From positions 62,001-126,000 of the forward strand of contig DLHF01000052.1 of NCBI GenBank assembly GCA_002483085.1: a stretch of DNA of 64,000 nucleotides, in the 5' to 3' direction. The position numbers and the translations under genes are program-made. Source of the DNA: Ignavibacteria bacterium UBA7675 (GTDB taxonomy: Bacteria > Bacteroidota > Ignavibacteria > Kapaibacteriales > UB7675). The notes under the pieces are model-generated. The model made no database searches and was not told where the DNA came from. It saw only the letters and a program-made list of their open reading frames with translations. Below are positions 1-7,969 of this stretch, piece by piece (the first letter of the stretch is position 1; each line of letters begins with the position of its first letter).

Positions 1-826
1 AAGGTATTCCTTCAAACGGAAAAAAGAGTGTGCAGGTAAAGCTACCGTCTATATTGGGCAGGGCAATAAGCATGTAGTTGCCGCGCGGCCATATATGCAG
101 GGCATTTTTCTCCATGCGCCAGCCGCCAGTCTCGTCGGGCGGAATGTGCAATTCCTTATAGCCGTAGTTGAGGTAGTCCTGCGAGTAGTCGAATCGGTCG
201 GTTTTCAGCATTTTCCAGCGCACTGCCGAGAAAGCACCGTCGGCGCCAATAATATGCCCGGCTTGTACTGTGTGCTCTTCGCCAGTATCCTCGCTATAAA
301 ATTCAAGCGTAGCGCTATCGAGATCGACATCGGTGCAGCGCTGGTTGAAATGGTAAGCCACATTGGGCTGCGACTCGGCGAGGTTCATAAGCTCCATGTT
401 CAGCCCGCCGCGCGATACTGAGTAGATAGCTTGATGGCTTTCGGTGCCATAGGGCTGGAAATCCAATGTGCCGTTGAGGTTGTGTACCATTCGGCCTTTC
501 ATTGGAATAGCTACAGGGCGCAAAGCGTCGGCAATGCCCGCCGCTTCGAGGGCTTTCCAGCCTCGGTCGGAGAGTGCCAGATTGATCGAACGGCCAGCGC
601 TGATCGTCTCGCGCCGCATGTCCGGGCGGCGTTCAAAGACATCTACTTTGTAGCCGCGCTTTGCCAGAAGAATAGAGAGCAGCGAGCCCACAAGACCAGC
701 GCCTGCAATAGCGACGTGAGGGGAACCGCCAGGCAGAGGTGCCGCCGCAGTCTGTGGTTGTGGCACAGCTTCGCCCTGCTGCTGTTGCTCAATTGTGTCG
801 GGGTTAGATACTGTCGTTGTCGGCAT
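1..826 (-). CDS. kmo: Kynurenine 3-monooxygenase, N-terminal part (truncated by window edge)
   Basis: FAD-dependent hydroxylase converting L-kynurenine to 3-hydroxykynurenine with NADPH and O2. The reading frame is open from an ATG at 824-826 to the left edge, giving about 275 of an expected ~450 residues; the C-terminus is missing. A Rossmann FAD motif, GAGLVG, lies at residues 42-47 and is followed by an acidic strand end (VFERR) and the family-typical GRSINLALSDRGWKALE stretch. A later GADGAFSAVR segment matches the second FAD-contact motif of this hydroxylase class. The first ~35 residues are a Gln/Pro-rich extension not needed for the fold. A GAGG ribosome-binding site precedes the ATG. 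Kynureninase, HAO and ACMSD lie nearby, so the pathway assignment is strong. The fold alone would also fit other aromatic hydroxylases, but the early motif string and context favour KMO. Confidence 0.93.
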   Translation of the reverse strand, partial: MPTTTVSNPDTIEQQQQGEAVPQPQTAAAPLPGGSPHVAIAGAGLVGSLLSILLAKRGYKVDVFERRPDMRRETISAGRSINLALSDRGWKALEAAGIADALRPVAIPMKGRMVHNLNGTLDFQPYGTESHQAIYSVSRGGLNMELMNLAESQPNVAYHFNQRCTDVDLDSATLEFYSEDTGEEHTVQAGHIIGADGAFSAVRWKMLKTDRFDYSQDYLNYGYKELHIPPDETGGWRMEKNALHIWPRGNYMLIALPNIDGSFTCTLFFPFEGIP

Positions 827-920
827 ACGCAAATCCTCGCTATGATAATGTCGGAAACGCTTCGGCTCTATCGAGGCCGGTAGTACAAAAATACCTGTTT
901 TTGCGTGATTAATCAGAGCT

Positions 921-1586
921 CTAAAAGAAAAAAGAAGCAGTAAGTGCCACCGAACTGATACTTTTGTCATTTGGCGCGGATTCTGTGTATTCTGTGCCGT
1001 CGTACACAGAGCGATAGCGTACTTCACGCATGGCAGGTTGTGCTGCCCGCCAGTAGCAACAATCGAAGCCTACTCGGCTGCCTGCTATGGCAAAGCTGGT
1101 GCCTACTCCAAGCACGGTCCCCCATTCCACAGATGTTCCTCCCGGTTCGATGGGAAAACTATGGTCGAGCGGGGTGTATGCCGAAGCACCTACAACTACT
1201 GCTCCGTAGAGTCCTATGGTAAGCGCCATAGTAAACGATTCGCTCTGCACTGCCAAAAATCGCGCGCTTACCGGCAGGCTTATATAGTGCAGCACTATGT
1301 CTGTTTGTAAAAATTCCGGACCTTCATCCCATCCCGGGTCGTCGTACCGAGTAAAATACGTTGTGTAGAGCATGCCCCTATGCGTGTAGAGCAGTTCTGT
1401 ACGGATGTCGAGCTTCGGGTCGGCAGCAATGTCGCAAGCCAGACCACCAGTGATGCTTGCAACTGACGGATCCGAGCCTGTTCGGGCAGAAGAGAACGCT
1501 GCTCCTACAGTAATGCCGGGCCGGATCTGTGCCGAAAGATGAGCTGCACACAGAAGTAGTACGAATGTATAAATGATGAGTCTCAT
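921..1586 (-). CDS. Outer-membrane beta-barrel protein (PorT-like)
   Basis: A 221-residue protein with an N-terminal signal peptide (hydrophobic stretch at residues 3-15, cleavage likely after LSAQ). The remainder alternates short amphipathic strands, with features common in Bacteroidota PorT/OMP_b-brl barrels such as GITVGAAFSSAR near the N-terminus, RTELLYTHRG, a Y.SLPV strand, and a final strand ending in Phe-Phe-Phe. It probably inserts in the outer membrane. The substrate is unknown. It lies downstream of kmo's divergent neighbour set and on the same strand as a second small barrel (1999-2658), with a repeat-filled gap between them. The ATG at 1584-1586 fits the signal peptide exactly. 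A secreted non-barrel protein is possible but less likely. Confidence 0.75.
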   Translation of the reverse strand: MRLIIYTFVLLLCAAHLSAQIRPGITVGAAFSSARTGSDPSVASITGGLACDIAADPKLDIRTELLYTHRGMLYTTYFTRYDDPGWDEGPEFLQTDIVLHYISLPVSARFLAVQSESFTMALTIGLYGAVVVGASAYTPLDHSFPIEPGGTSVEWGTVLGVGTSFAIAGSRVGFDCCYWRAAQPAMREVRYRSVYDGTEYTESAPNDKSISSVALTASFFF

Positions 1587-1714
1587 AGTGTTGGTCTACT
1601 GCTACTGTTGGTGTAGTTCGATGCTGTTGTTGGCTATAGACAGTCGAGTAGTGGTTTGGTTACAGGCACGGCTCGAGCGTGTAGCCGGGAATCGACGGTA
1701 TGGGAAATGTCTTG

Positions 1715-1905
1715 TGGCACGGGCGTTTTTGCTCGGAGGTCGCGTCGCTGTCGCCGGTCGCACGAGCCGGTGTCCATTGGCCGAGAGCTTGCCGCCAGAA
1801 AAACACATGCGGTTGGGGTCGTAAAGCCATGCGGCGGGAAGTTATCGTAGGAACGATGCGCGGACGTGTGCAGCGCGGTGCGGAGGCGGTACGGGAGGCC
1901 GGAGA
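1715..1905 (-). repeat. Dispersed intergenic repeat, B+A modules (reverse orientation)
   Basis: This gap holds no gene. It holds one copy of a dispersed repeat family. The B module (GGCACGGGCGT at 1717, then GTCGCTGTCGCCGGTCGCAC at 1744-1763) is followed by the A module (GCCATGCGGCGGG ... GTGCAGCGCGGTGCGGAGG). Between the two halves of A lies an extra ~29-nt segment at 1839-1867. Short ORFs read through it on both strands, but they are artefacts of its high GC content. Confidence 0.7.
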
Positions 1906-1954
1906 TCGAAGCGCACATACGACAATCGCATCAGGCGGAGATGTACAAAAACAA

Positions 1955-1979
1955 CAAAGGCCGCTGTGAGCGGCCTTTG
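1955..1979 (-). terminator. Rho-independent terminator
   Basis: Perfect 11-bp stem (CAAAGGCCGCT / AGCGGCCTTTG) with a 3-nt loop. On the minus strand it is followed by a T-rich run. It sits just after the stop of the barrel gene at 1999-2658. Confidence 0.85.
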
Positions 1980-1998
1980 CAACAAACAGATACAATGA

Positions 1999-2658
1999 TT
2001 ATCGCGAGAGATTGAACGAGTAGCTCAGCATAACAGAAATGACATTGTGCTTGACTGTACCAGCGGCATCGTTGTTGCCGGAGTCTTTGTAAATATTGGT
2101 AAGGCCCAGCGTATAGCGGGCATCAATACCTACCATACCCTTGCCCATACCAAAATCAAGACCTGCGCCAAAGGTCAGGCCCATATCAAAGCTATTGATA
2201 TCGTCGTCGTTTGCGTCGTCGGACACGTCTTCGCCATCATACGTTACTTTTACATCGCCCATTTTTACACTGAACACCGGGCCGAGAAAAATATTCGGGA
2301 TAAGCGAGTGCTCGCGATTGGGGAAGCGCAGCACGCCTGTCACGGGAATGTCGATGTAGTTGATGGTCGTTTCCAGATCAACAGACCCGATGAAGGGCAG
2401 TTCTTGAGTAAGTTTGCTGCCTTTTTGCGAATACAGCATCTCGGCGCGAATACCGAACATATCTGATATCCCTGCTGTAAAGCCCAAGCCGCCGATGGCA
2501 CCAATTTTCATCGTTGGTCCGGGGTCTGGTGCGGGGTCCATGCTCATATTGGCCATGTTCATACCTGCTTTGATGCTCATCAGCATATCGCTCTGGGCAA
2601 ATCCGGCTACTGGGGCGAGAAGCACTGTAGCAAGTGATGATAGAAACCACTTTTTCAT
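1999..2658 (-). CDS. Outer-membrane beta-barrel protein (PorT-like)
   Basis: A 219-residue barrel protein. I use the ATG at 2656-2658 because it has a clear AGGAG site and opens a textbook signal peptide (MKKWFLSSLATVLLAPVAGFAQ); an in-frame extension upstream has neither. Mature features: SIKAGMNMANMSMD (a typical first strand of these porin-family barrels), a short Met/Asp/Pro-rich loop, GLGFTAGISDMFGIRAEMLYSQKGS, GVLRFP, and a terminal strand ISVMLSYSFNLSR. Overall architecture is shared with the neighbour at 921-1586, so the two are likely diverged paralogues. It is probably an outer-membrane protein of unknown substrate. It ends at a strong terminator and lies downstream of kynureninase on the same strand, but with ~220 bp between them, so co-transcription is uncertain. 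Confidence 0.8.
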   Translation of the reverse strand: MKKWFLSSLATVLLAPVAGFAQSDMLMSIKAGMNMANMSMDPAPDPGPTMKIGAIGGLGFTAGISDMFGIRAEMLYSQKGSKLTQELPFIGSVDLETTINYIDIPVTGVLRFPNREHSLIPNIFLGPVFSVKMGDVKVTYDGEDVSDDANDDDINSFDMGLTFGAGLDFGMGKGMVGIDARYTLGLTNIYKDSGNNDAAGTVKHNVISVMLSYSFNLSR

Positions 2659-2876
2659 ATACACTCCTGAAAATAGTGAGAAATAAAAGAGAAACGTATT
2701 TGCGAGAGTTTCGCCAATACTATGGCGAAGCCCATCCGGTTGTACTTCTAATTTTTTCCCTGTCTGCCCTGCCAACTCGTGTAGAGATGGAGTAAATTCG
2801 GGCTTATCAGAAGCCATACACTGTAACTGGGTGGTGGTAGTACGTTTTTATTTCGACAATGTTCCTCCTGCTTTTT

Positions 2877-4145
2877 TTATTTTCCCTGCAATGCCTGGCC
2901 GAGATACCACGCATCTTCGAAAGAATTATACAGGGGAGCCGGAGCAACGCGAATGACGTTTGGCTCTCGCCAATCCACGATAATGCCCCTTTTTGTGAGT
3001 GTATTGAACAGCTCTCGGCCATTGCTGCCGGTGAGCAGAGAAAGCTGGCAGCCGCGCTCTGCGGTATTGCGTGGAGTAATAATACGAAATCCATCCGAGC
3101 CATTATAAGCCGATGCTTCGTCGATAGCAGCTTCCAAAAAGCCAGTGAGCACATCGCGTTTTCTCGCTATTGCTGGCATGCCCGCTTCTTCGAATATTTC
3201 GATGGAAGCTTTGTGTGCGGCCATCGACAGCACAGGAGCATTGCTTATCTGCCAGCCCTCGGCGCCGCGTGCCGGTCGAAACCCCTTTCGCATCAGGAAT
3301 CGCTCGCTTTCGTCGTTGCCCCACCATCCTGCAAAGCGCGGAAGCTCTGGCTTATCGCCGTGGCGTTCGTGCACAAACACGCCGGATACACCGCCCGGAC
3401 CCGAATTCAGGTACTTGTAAGAACACCACGCAGCAAAGTCCACGTCCCAGTTGTGCAACTGCATTTCGATGTTGCCTGCTGCGTGCGCGAGGTCGAACCC
3501 TACATAGGCTCCTGCTGCATGAGCCTCTGCGGCAATCGCTTCCATGTCGAACACTTGGCCGGTGTAGTATTGCACGCCCGGCATCATTACCAATGCAAGC
3601 GAGTCGGCGTGCTCGGCGATAGTTTGCAAAATGTCTTCGGTGCGTAATGTGTATTCGCCTTCGCGTGGCACAAGCTCCACGATGCTGTCCTCTGGTCGCA
3701 GTCCGTGGCTTCGCACCTGGCTTTCCAGCGCGTACTGGTCGGAGGGGAAGGCACCGGCTTCGCAGATAATTTTCCAGCGCTGTGCCGTAGGGCGGTAGAA
3801 CGACACCATAAGCAGGTGCAGGTTTACCGTAAGCGAGTTCATCGCTACGACTTCGTGGGGAAGGCCGCCTACCACATGTGCCAGAGGCTCTGCAAACATC
3901 TTATGGTAGGAAAACCAGGGATTGGCTCCCTGGAAATGTGCTTCCACGCCAAATTGAGCCCAGTCGTCGAGCTCCTGCTGTAGATGTGCCTGTACCGAGG
4001 CTGGCTGAAGTCCCAGCGAATTTCCGCAGAAATAGCGCACGTCGGTGCCATTGTGCTTGGGAAACAAAAAGCGCGAGCGAAAATGGCGAAGCGGGTCTTC
4101 GGCGTCCATCCGACGCGCAAATTCGAGTGTGTTTTCGTAAACCAT
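2877..4145 (-). CDS. kynU: Kynureninase
   Basis: PLP-dependent hydrolase cleaving 3-hydroxykynurenine (or kynurenine) to 3-hydroxyanthranilate (or anthranilate) plus alanine, in the cytosol. At 422 residues it is the usual length. Family marks include FCGNSLGLQP near residue 40, NSLTVNLHLLMVSFYRPT, the DLAHAAGN aspartate segment, and the cofactor lysine in SYKYLNSGPGG (Lys244). A C-terminal RVAPAPLYNSFEDAW motif closes the small domain. The start ATG at 4143-4145 matches the family N-terminus. It lies between the KMO gene and the ACMSD/HAO pair, which all act in the same route. Confidence 0.96.
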   Translation of the reverse strand: MVYENTLEFARRMDAEDPLRHFRSRFLFPKHNGTDVRYFCGNSLGLQPASVQAHLQQELDDWAQFGVEAHFQGANPWFSYHKMFAEPLAHVVGGLPHEVVAMNSLTVNLHLLMVSFYRPTAQRWKIICEAGAFPSDQYALESQVRSHGLRPEDSIVELVPREGEYTLRTEDILQTIAEHADSLALVMMPGVQYYTGQVFDMEAIAAEAHAAGAYVGFDLAHAAGNIEMQLHNWDVDFAAWCSYKYLNSGPGGVSGVFVHERHGDKPELPRFAGWWGNDESERFLMRKGFRPARGAEGWQISNAPVLSMAAHKASIEIFEEAGMPAIARKRDVLTGFLEAAIDEASAYNGSDGFRIITPRNTAERGCQLSLLTGSNGRELFNTLTKRGIIVDWREPNVIRVAPAPLYNSFEDAWYLGQALQGK

Positions 4146-4371
4146 GTATAATCGACGAAGGTTTGACTGTTAATCAGCGGGCAATCGGCAGCGGGCTTTT
4201 TGCTCTGTGCCTGTACCGCCAACTGGCTTTTCGGCGGCGCAATCTAAGGAAAACCGAGGATTTAGACTATTAAGACTTGAAAAAAAGTCGTTGTGTTCTG
4301 TTTCTGATGGCATCCTATTTTCGCTTCATGAATATGATACTTCTTTCTTTTTTTCATTTTCAGGGAGTGCT

Positions 4372-4896
4372 ATGAAACGGTTTCTTTTAGGTGTGTTTGT
4401 TTTTGCGTCGTTGATGGCCACATCCTGTAGTAAGGATGATGATAATCCTACAGGCAATAATAACAACAACAATAACAACGGCGGAAGCGGTAAGATGGCT
4501 GCTTCTATCAACGGCACCAGTTGGAACGCTATGGTGGCCGAGGCGTATATCGACCGCGATGAGGAAGATATTGTTCTGTATGGTATTAATGTGACAGACC
4601 TGAACGCAAAGAACGCCAAGACGATTCAGATTCTGTTAGAAAATTATCACGGTACGGGCACCTATACGCTTACGGATATCGACGACGACGCGTACATGCT
4701 GGAGGTAGTTAATGGCAATGTAACATCGTTTGGACTCGACACTGGCGATAATGGTGTTGGCGGCGAAGTCGTGATTACAGAGGCGACGAACTCCAAGGTA
4801 AAAGGTACATTCCGGTTCAATACTGCTGCTATTATGGGCGACCAGAAACGGGTGATTACCAATGGTTCCTTCGAGCTTCCCCTTCTCGACGATTAG
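4372..4896 (+). CDS. Small secreted lipoprotein with Asn-rich linker
   Basis: A 174-residue predicted lipoprotein. I place the start at the ATG at 4372, preceded by AGGGAG, because it opens a signal peptide whose lipobox ends at Cys19 (LMATSC), followed by SKDDDNPTG. A run of eight asparagines then links to a compact domain. The C-terminal ~130 residues resemble DUF6252-type domains seen after such linkers in Bacteroidota lipoproteins: an early MAASINGTSW segment, a central GTGTYTL, and GEVVITEATNSKVKGTFRF near the end. The function is unknown. It lies on the opposite strand to the kynurenine genes around it and has its own terminator, so it is a separate unit. Confidence 0.8.
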   Translation: MKRFLLGVFVFASLMATSCSKDDDNPTGNNNNNNNNGGSGKMAASINGTSWNAMVAEAYIDRDEEDIVLYGINVTDLNAKNAKTIQILLENYHGTGTYTLTDIDDDAYMLEVVNGNVTSFGLDTGDNGVGGEVVITEATNSKVKGTFRFNTAAIMGDQKRVITNGSFELPLLDD

Positions 4897-4918
4897 ACAA
4901 TCTCTATAACCTGAACGG

Positions 4919-4957
4919 AAAAGGACGGAGTTCAAAGCCCCGTCCTTTTTCTTTTTT
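4919..4957 (+). terminator. Rho-independent terminator
   Basis: Ten-bp stem AAAAGGACGG / CCGTCCTTTT with an 11-nt loop and a T-rich tail, 22 bp after the lipoprotein stop. Confidence 0.9.
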
Positions 4958-5023
4958 GTTCGCTGGCTGTGCTGTATTTGAGGCGGCGGAGCAGGAGGAG
5001 GGGAGGAGACGCCCCTGCGGAGG

Positions 5024-5044
5024 AGACGCCCCGACGGGGCGTCT
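5024..5044. repeat. REP-like palindrome (AGACGCCCCG core)
   Basis: A 21-bp palindrome with perfect 10-bp arms and one central base. It is preceded at 5007-5020 by a partial duplicate (GGAGACGCCCC). The same 21-bp core is the centre of the longer palindrome at 11839-11883, next to a Y1 transposase gene. Confidence 0.75.
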
Positions 5045-5067
5045 TTACGGGGGGCGCGTTCTTTGTT

Positions 5068-6114
5068 TTACTTTGCCGGCACTTCTGTGCGGGTATCAGA
5101 GCGCTCGAAAGCGGAGCGCTCCAGCCCGAGGAACTCCAATGCCGAGCGGGAAAATATAGTTTCTTTTGTTTCCTTGTCGAGGTCTTCCATGTCTTCGATC
5201 ATTTTGCCGTGTTCCAAATCGCCGAGCGGGAACGGATAATCGGTGCCGTGGGCAATGCGATGAGCGCCGAACAGCTTTATCACATAGCGCAGTGCATCCG
5301 GGTCGTGAGTAATCGCGTCGATCCAGAACCGACCGATATAGGAGCGCGGCGACTGCACATGGTTGATATTCACGAGATCGGGGCGGCAGTTGTAGCCGTG
5401 CACAATGCGCCCGAGCGTATGCGGGAACGAGCCACCAGCGTGCACGAACATTACTTTGAGATCGGGGAAGCGGTCGAATATTCCGCCGAAGAGCATCGAG
5501 CAGATAGCCCGTGTTGTTTCTGCGGGCATGCCCACAAGCCACGGCATCCAATATTTTTTGATCTCGGCAGAGCCGTACATTTCCCAGGGATGCACAAGCA
5601 GCGCTGCGCCGAGCTTTTGTGCTGCATCGTAGAACGGATAAAACGCCGGGTCGTCGAGGTCCATTGTGCCCACATGCGAAGCGATTTGCACGCCCGGCAT
5701 ACCGAGTTCTTTTACACAGCGGGTTAGCTCCTGGATAGCGAGCACCGGGTGCTGGAGCGGCACAGTACCGAGCCCGATAAACCTACGCGGATAGGTGTTC
5801 TGTACCTCGGCGAGATGGTTGTTGATAAACTGTGCCCAGTCGTGCGTGTGCTCTGGCTGCGCCCAGTAGTTGAACAGTACAGGCACAGTAGAAAGCGTCA
5901 TGGCATCTACATTGTGCTTGTCCATGTCTTCGAGAATACGCTCGGGGTTCCAGCAGTTTTCTTCTACCTCGCGGAAGAAACGCCCGTCGTCGTACACCAT
6001 TCTGGCGCGGCCATGCGTGTGATGATCCATGCGGATGAACCCGCCATAGCCATAGCGCTCCTTGAGGTCGGGCCATTGTTCCGGGAGAATATGAGCGTGT
6101 ATATCTATCTTCAT
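5068..6114 (-). CDS. 2-amino-3-carboxymuconate-6-semialdehyde decarboxylase
   Basis: Amidohydrolase-superfamily, metal-dependent decarboxylase that turns ACMS into 2-aminomuconate 6-semialdehyde, steering the pathway to catabolism rather than quinolinate/NAD. At 348 residues it is the usual length. The N-terminal metal motif is His6-x-His8 (MKIDIHAHILPE). The characteristic VPVLFNYWA segment, LLVHPWEMYG with the metal His, FVHAGGSFPHTLGR, and the terminal HGTDYPFPLGD aspartate are all present. The start ATG is at 6112-6114. It lies downstream of HAO on the same strand (about 150 bp gap), consistent with a two-gene unit, since HAO makes its unstable substrate. Confidence 0.95.
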   Translation of the reverse strand: MKIDIHAHILPEQWPDLKERYGYGGFIRMDHHTHGRARMVYDDGRFFREVEENCWNPERILEDMDKHNVDAMTLSTVPVLFNYWAQPEHTHDWAQFINNHLAEVQNTYPRRFIGLGTVPLQHPVLAIQELTRCVKELGMPGVQIASHVGTMDLDDPAFYPFYDAAQKLGAALLVHPWEMYGSAEIKKYWMPWLVGMPAETTRAICSMLFGGIFDRFPDLKVMFVHAGGSFPHTLGRIVHGYNCRPDLVNINHVQSPRSYIGRFWIDAITHDPDALRYVIKLFGAHRIAHGTDYPFPLGDLEHGKMIEDMEDLDKETKETIFSRSALEFLGLERSAFERSDTRTEVPAK

Positions 6115-6266
6115 AGGCTTAAAGTCTTGGTATAAGCATTGTAGTTACAGGAAGACGGGGACAGGAAGAGACCACTCCGCTGCACGCATTTTTTTCTCTT
6201 GTGCCGCACACACGATACATGTGGAGTTCTTTTTGCCTTCTGCCGCCGTCCTTTTGCTTTTTGGGT

Positions 6267-6806
6267 TTACGCGTTGTCGGCGGCCACTGGTTTAGCCGGG
6301 CGTTCCATTTTTGTACCGCACGCCTTGCATGTGCAGTTCTCAGGGTTTTCATAGAACCGCTCGAACACTGGTGGGAGCTGCTTTACGATATCAGTCACGT
6401 ACAGAAATTCTTCGTACAGTTTGTTGCCGCAGTTTTCGCAGAACCACATAAAGCCGTCGAGCTCTTCGGTATCGCGTTTGCGCTCGATCACAAGGCCAAC
6501 GGTATGAGCTCCGCGCTGGGGCGAGTGCGGCACACCGCCGGGAAGCAGGAATATTTCACCTTGGCGAATGGGAATGTACTTCACTTCGCCGTCGTCTACC
6601 ACGCCGAGCCGGATGTCGCCCTCGATCTGGTAGAAGAACTCTTCGCCCCTGTTGTAGTGAAAATCTTTGCGCGCATTAGGGCCACCGACAACCATGATAA
6701 TAAATTCTGTGTCCTCGTACACAACCTGATTGCCCACCGGGGGCTTCAGCAGATGGCGGTGTTCGTCGATCCACTGTTGAAAATTAATTGGGGGAAGAAT
6801 AGCCAT
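6267..6806 (-). CDS. 3-hydroxyanthranilate 3,4-dioxygenase
   Basis: Cupin extradiol dioxygenase that opens 3-hydroxyanthranilate to ACMS. It has 179 residues, matching the bacterial single-cupin form. The catalytic iron ligands fit His50, Glu56 and His94 (FHYNRGEEFFYQ; GGVPHSPQR), with the substrate arginines nearby. The C-terminus carries a second, rubredoxin-like metal site, CENC at 123-126 and CKAC at 160-163, typical of bacterial enzymes and absent in animals. The ATG at 6804-6806 follows a GAGG site. ACMSD follows it on the same strand; the SDR and aldehyde dehydrogenase diverge from it. Confidence 0.96.
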   Translation of the reverse strand: MAILPPINFQQWIDEHRHLLKPPVGNQVVYEDTEFIIMVVGGPNARKDFHYNRGEEFFYQIEGDIRLGVVDDGEVKYIPIRQGEIFLLPGGVPHSPQRGAHTVGLVIERKRDTEELDGFMWFCENCGNKLYEEFLYVTDIVKQLPPVFERFYENPENCTCKACGTKMERPAKPVAADNA

Positions 6807-6976
6807 AGCACACCTCGTTACATGTATCAGTCTGTAGAAATTGATTGCTTGCCGGGCAAGGATGCGGCTGTGCAGCGCTGTGCGGAAAGTTCTGCCGTTT
6901 TTACTGCTGCCGCGTGCTGTTTCCCGAAAAGATAGTAAATTGCAGAGAAATTTTTCGGAACAATTTGACGGTAGAC

Positions 6977-7756
6977 ATGAGGATATATCTTACAGGCAGG
7001 CGCGCAATCGTGTGTGGAAGCACACAGGGAATAGGGCGTGCTATCGCCGAACAGCTCGCGCTTGCGGGTGCGGCGATTACACTAGTGGCGCGCAATAGCG
7101 CAAAACTCGAAGAGGTGGGCGAGAGCTTGCCGGGTGAGGGGCACGATATTCTCACAGCGGATTTCAGCAAGCCGGAATTGCTGCGCGATGTTCTGCAGGA
7201 CTATATACAGCGCGAGCCCAAAAATCACATTCTCGTGAATAATACAGGTGGTCCGGCTCCCGGACTCGTAGCCGATGCTCAAACCGAACAGTTTATGTCG
7301 GCGTTTAGCCAGCATTTAGTGTGTAATCACATTCTCGCCCAAGCAGTGCTGCCCGGTATGAAAGCTGCCGGTTACGGGCGGATTATCAACATTATTTCTA
7401 CGTCGGTGCGCCAGCCGCTGCCCAATCTCGGTGTGTCCAACACTGTGCGCGGTGCTGTGGCGAGCTGGGCCAAAACGCTCTCGCGCGAAGTGGCGCCGTT
7501 CGGTATTACTGTGAATAATGTGCTGCCCGGTGCTACGCGCACAGCGCGCCTTGAAGCCATTGTGGAGCGCAATGCTGCAAAGCACGCGCGCCCGTTCGAA
7601 GAAGTAGAGCGCGAGATGCAGCAGGAAATTCCCGCCGGTCGCTTTGCCGAAGCCGATGAAGTGGCCTATGCCGCTGTGTTTCTGGCCTCGCAGCAGGCGG
7701 CGTATATCACAGGCGTTAGCATCCCGGTCGATGGTGGTAGGCTGCTGTGCTTGTAA
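6977..7756 (+). CDS. SDR-family protein lacking the catalytic Tyr/Lys pair
   Basis: Rossmann-fold short-chain dehydrogenase-like protein of 259 residues. The start is the ATG at 6977 (MRIYLTGRRAIVCGSTQG); the longer reading frame upstream is Cys-rich and not SDR-like. The cofactor motif GSTQGIG and NNTGG are intact, as are the post-catalytic GITVNNVLPGATRTAR and C-terminal GVSIPVDGG. The active-site YxxxK is replaced: the aligned positions read Ser154-Asn-Thr-Val-Arg158, while the catalytic-Ser strand (IISTS) remains. A subgroup of FabG-like proteins with SNTxR at this site is known, so it is probably not a random decay. It stands between HAO and the AMS dehydrogenase, but no pathway step needs it, and its reaction, if any, is unknown. 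Confidence 0.85.
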   Translation: MRIYLTGRRAIVCGSTQGIGRAIAEQLALAGAAITLVARNSAKLEEVGESLPGEGHDILTADFSKPELLRDVLQDYIQREPKNHILVNNTGGPAPGLVADAQTEQFMSAFSQHLVCNHILAQAVLPGMKAAGYGRIINIISTSVRQPLPNLGVSNTVRGAVASWAKTLSREVAPFGITVNNVLPGATRTARLEAIVERNAAKHARPFEEVEREMQQEIPAGRFAEADEVAYAAVFLASQQAAYITGVSIPVDGGRLLCL

Positions 7757-7757
7757 A

Positions 7758-7850
7758 TGCTTCCTTTCGCTTCGGTCTTTGCTCGTGCTTTGAGTCTCTG
7801 CACCGCGCTGCACAACCGCCGCGTGGCTTTTCCAGCGCAATCGCTTTTAG
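7758..7850 (+). repeat. Dispersed intergenic repeat, A module (forward)
   Basis: Copy of the A module between the SDR and the aldehyde dehydrogenase: CTTCGGTCTTTGCTCG, then CTCTGCACCGCGCTGCAC and CCGCCGCGTGGCTTTTC within 7796-7832. The rest of the gap to 7969 shows no B module and nothing else I can name. Confidence 0.65.
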
Positions 7851-7969
7851 GTGGCCGAAGCATGTATCCGCGCAAGGGTGTTCCTGCACGCTGGATGCCG
7901 CAATCCTCGTGCGATTGTGCAGCCAAAGGTTTAGAATTTATATCGTGAAATGCTAATAAGAGAGCCGCA

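Noticed and set aside
2710..2729. Inverted repeat TTCGCCA / TGGCGAA before the barrel gene
   Set aside because: Only 7-bp arms with no T-tract; not strong enough to call an operator or terminator.
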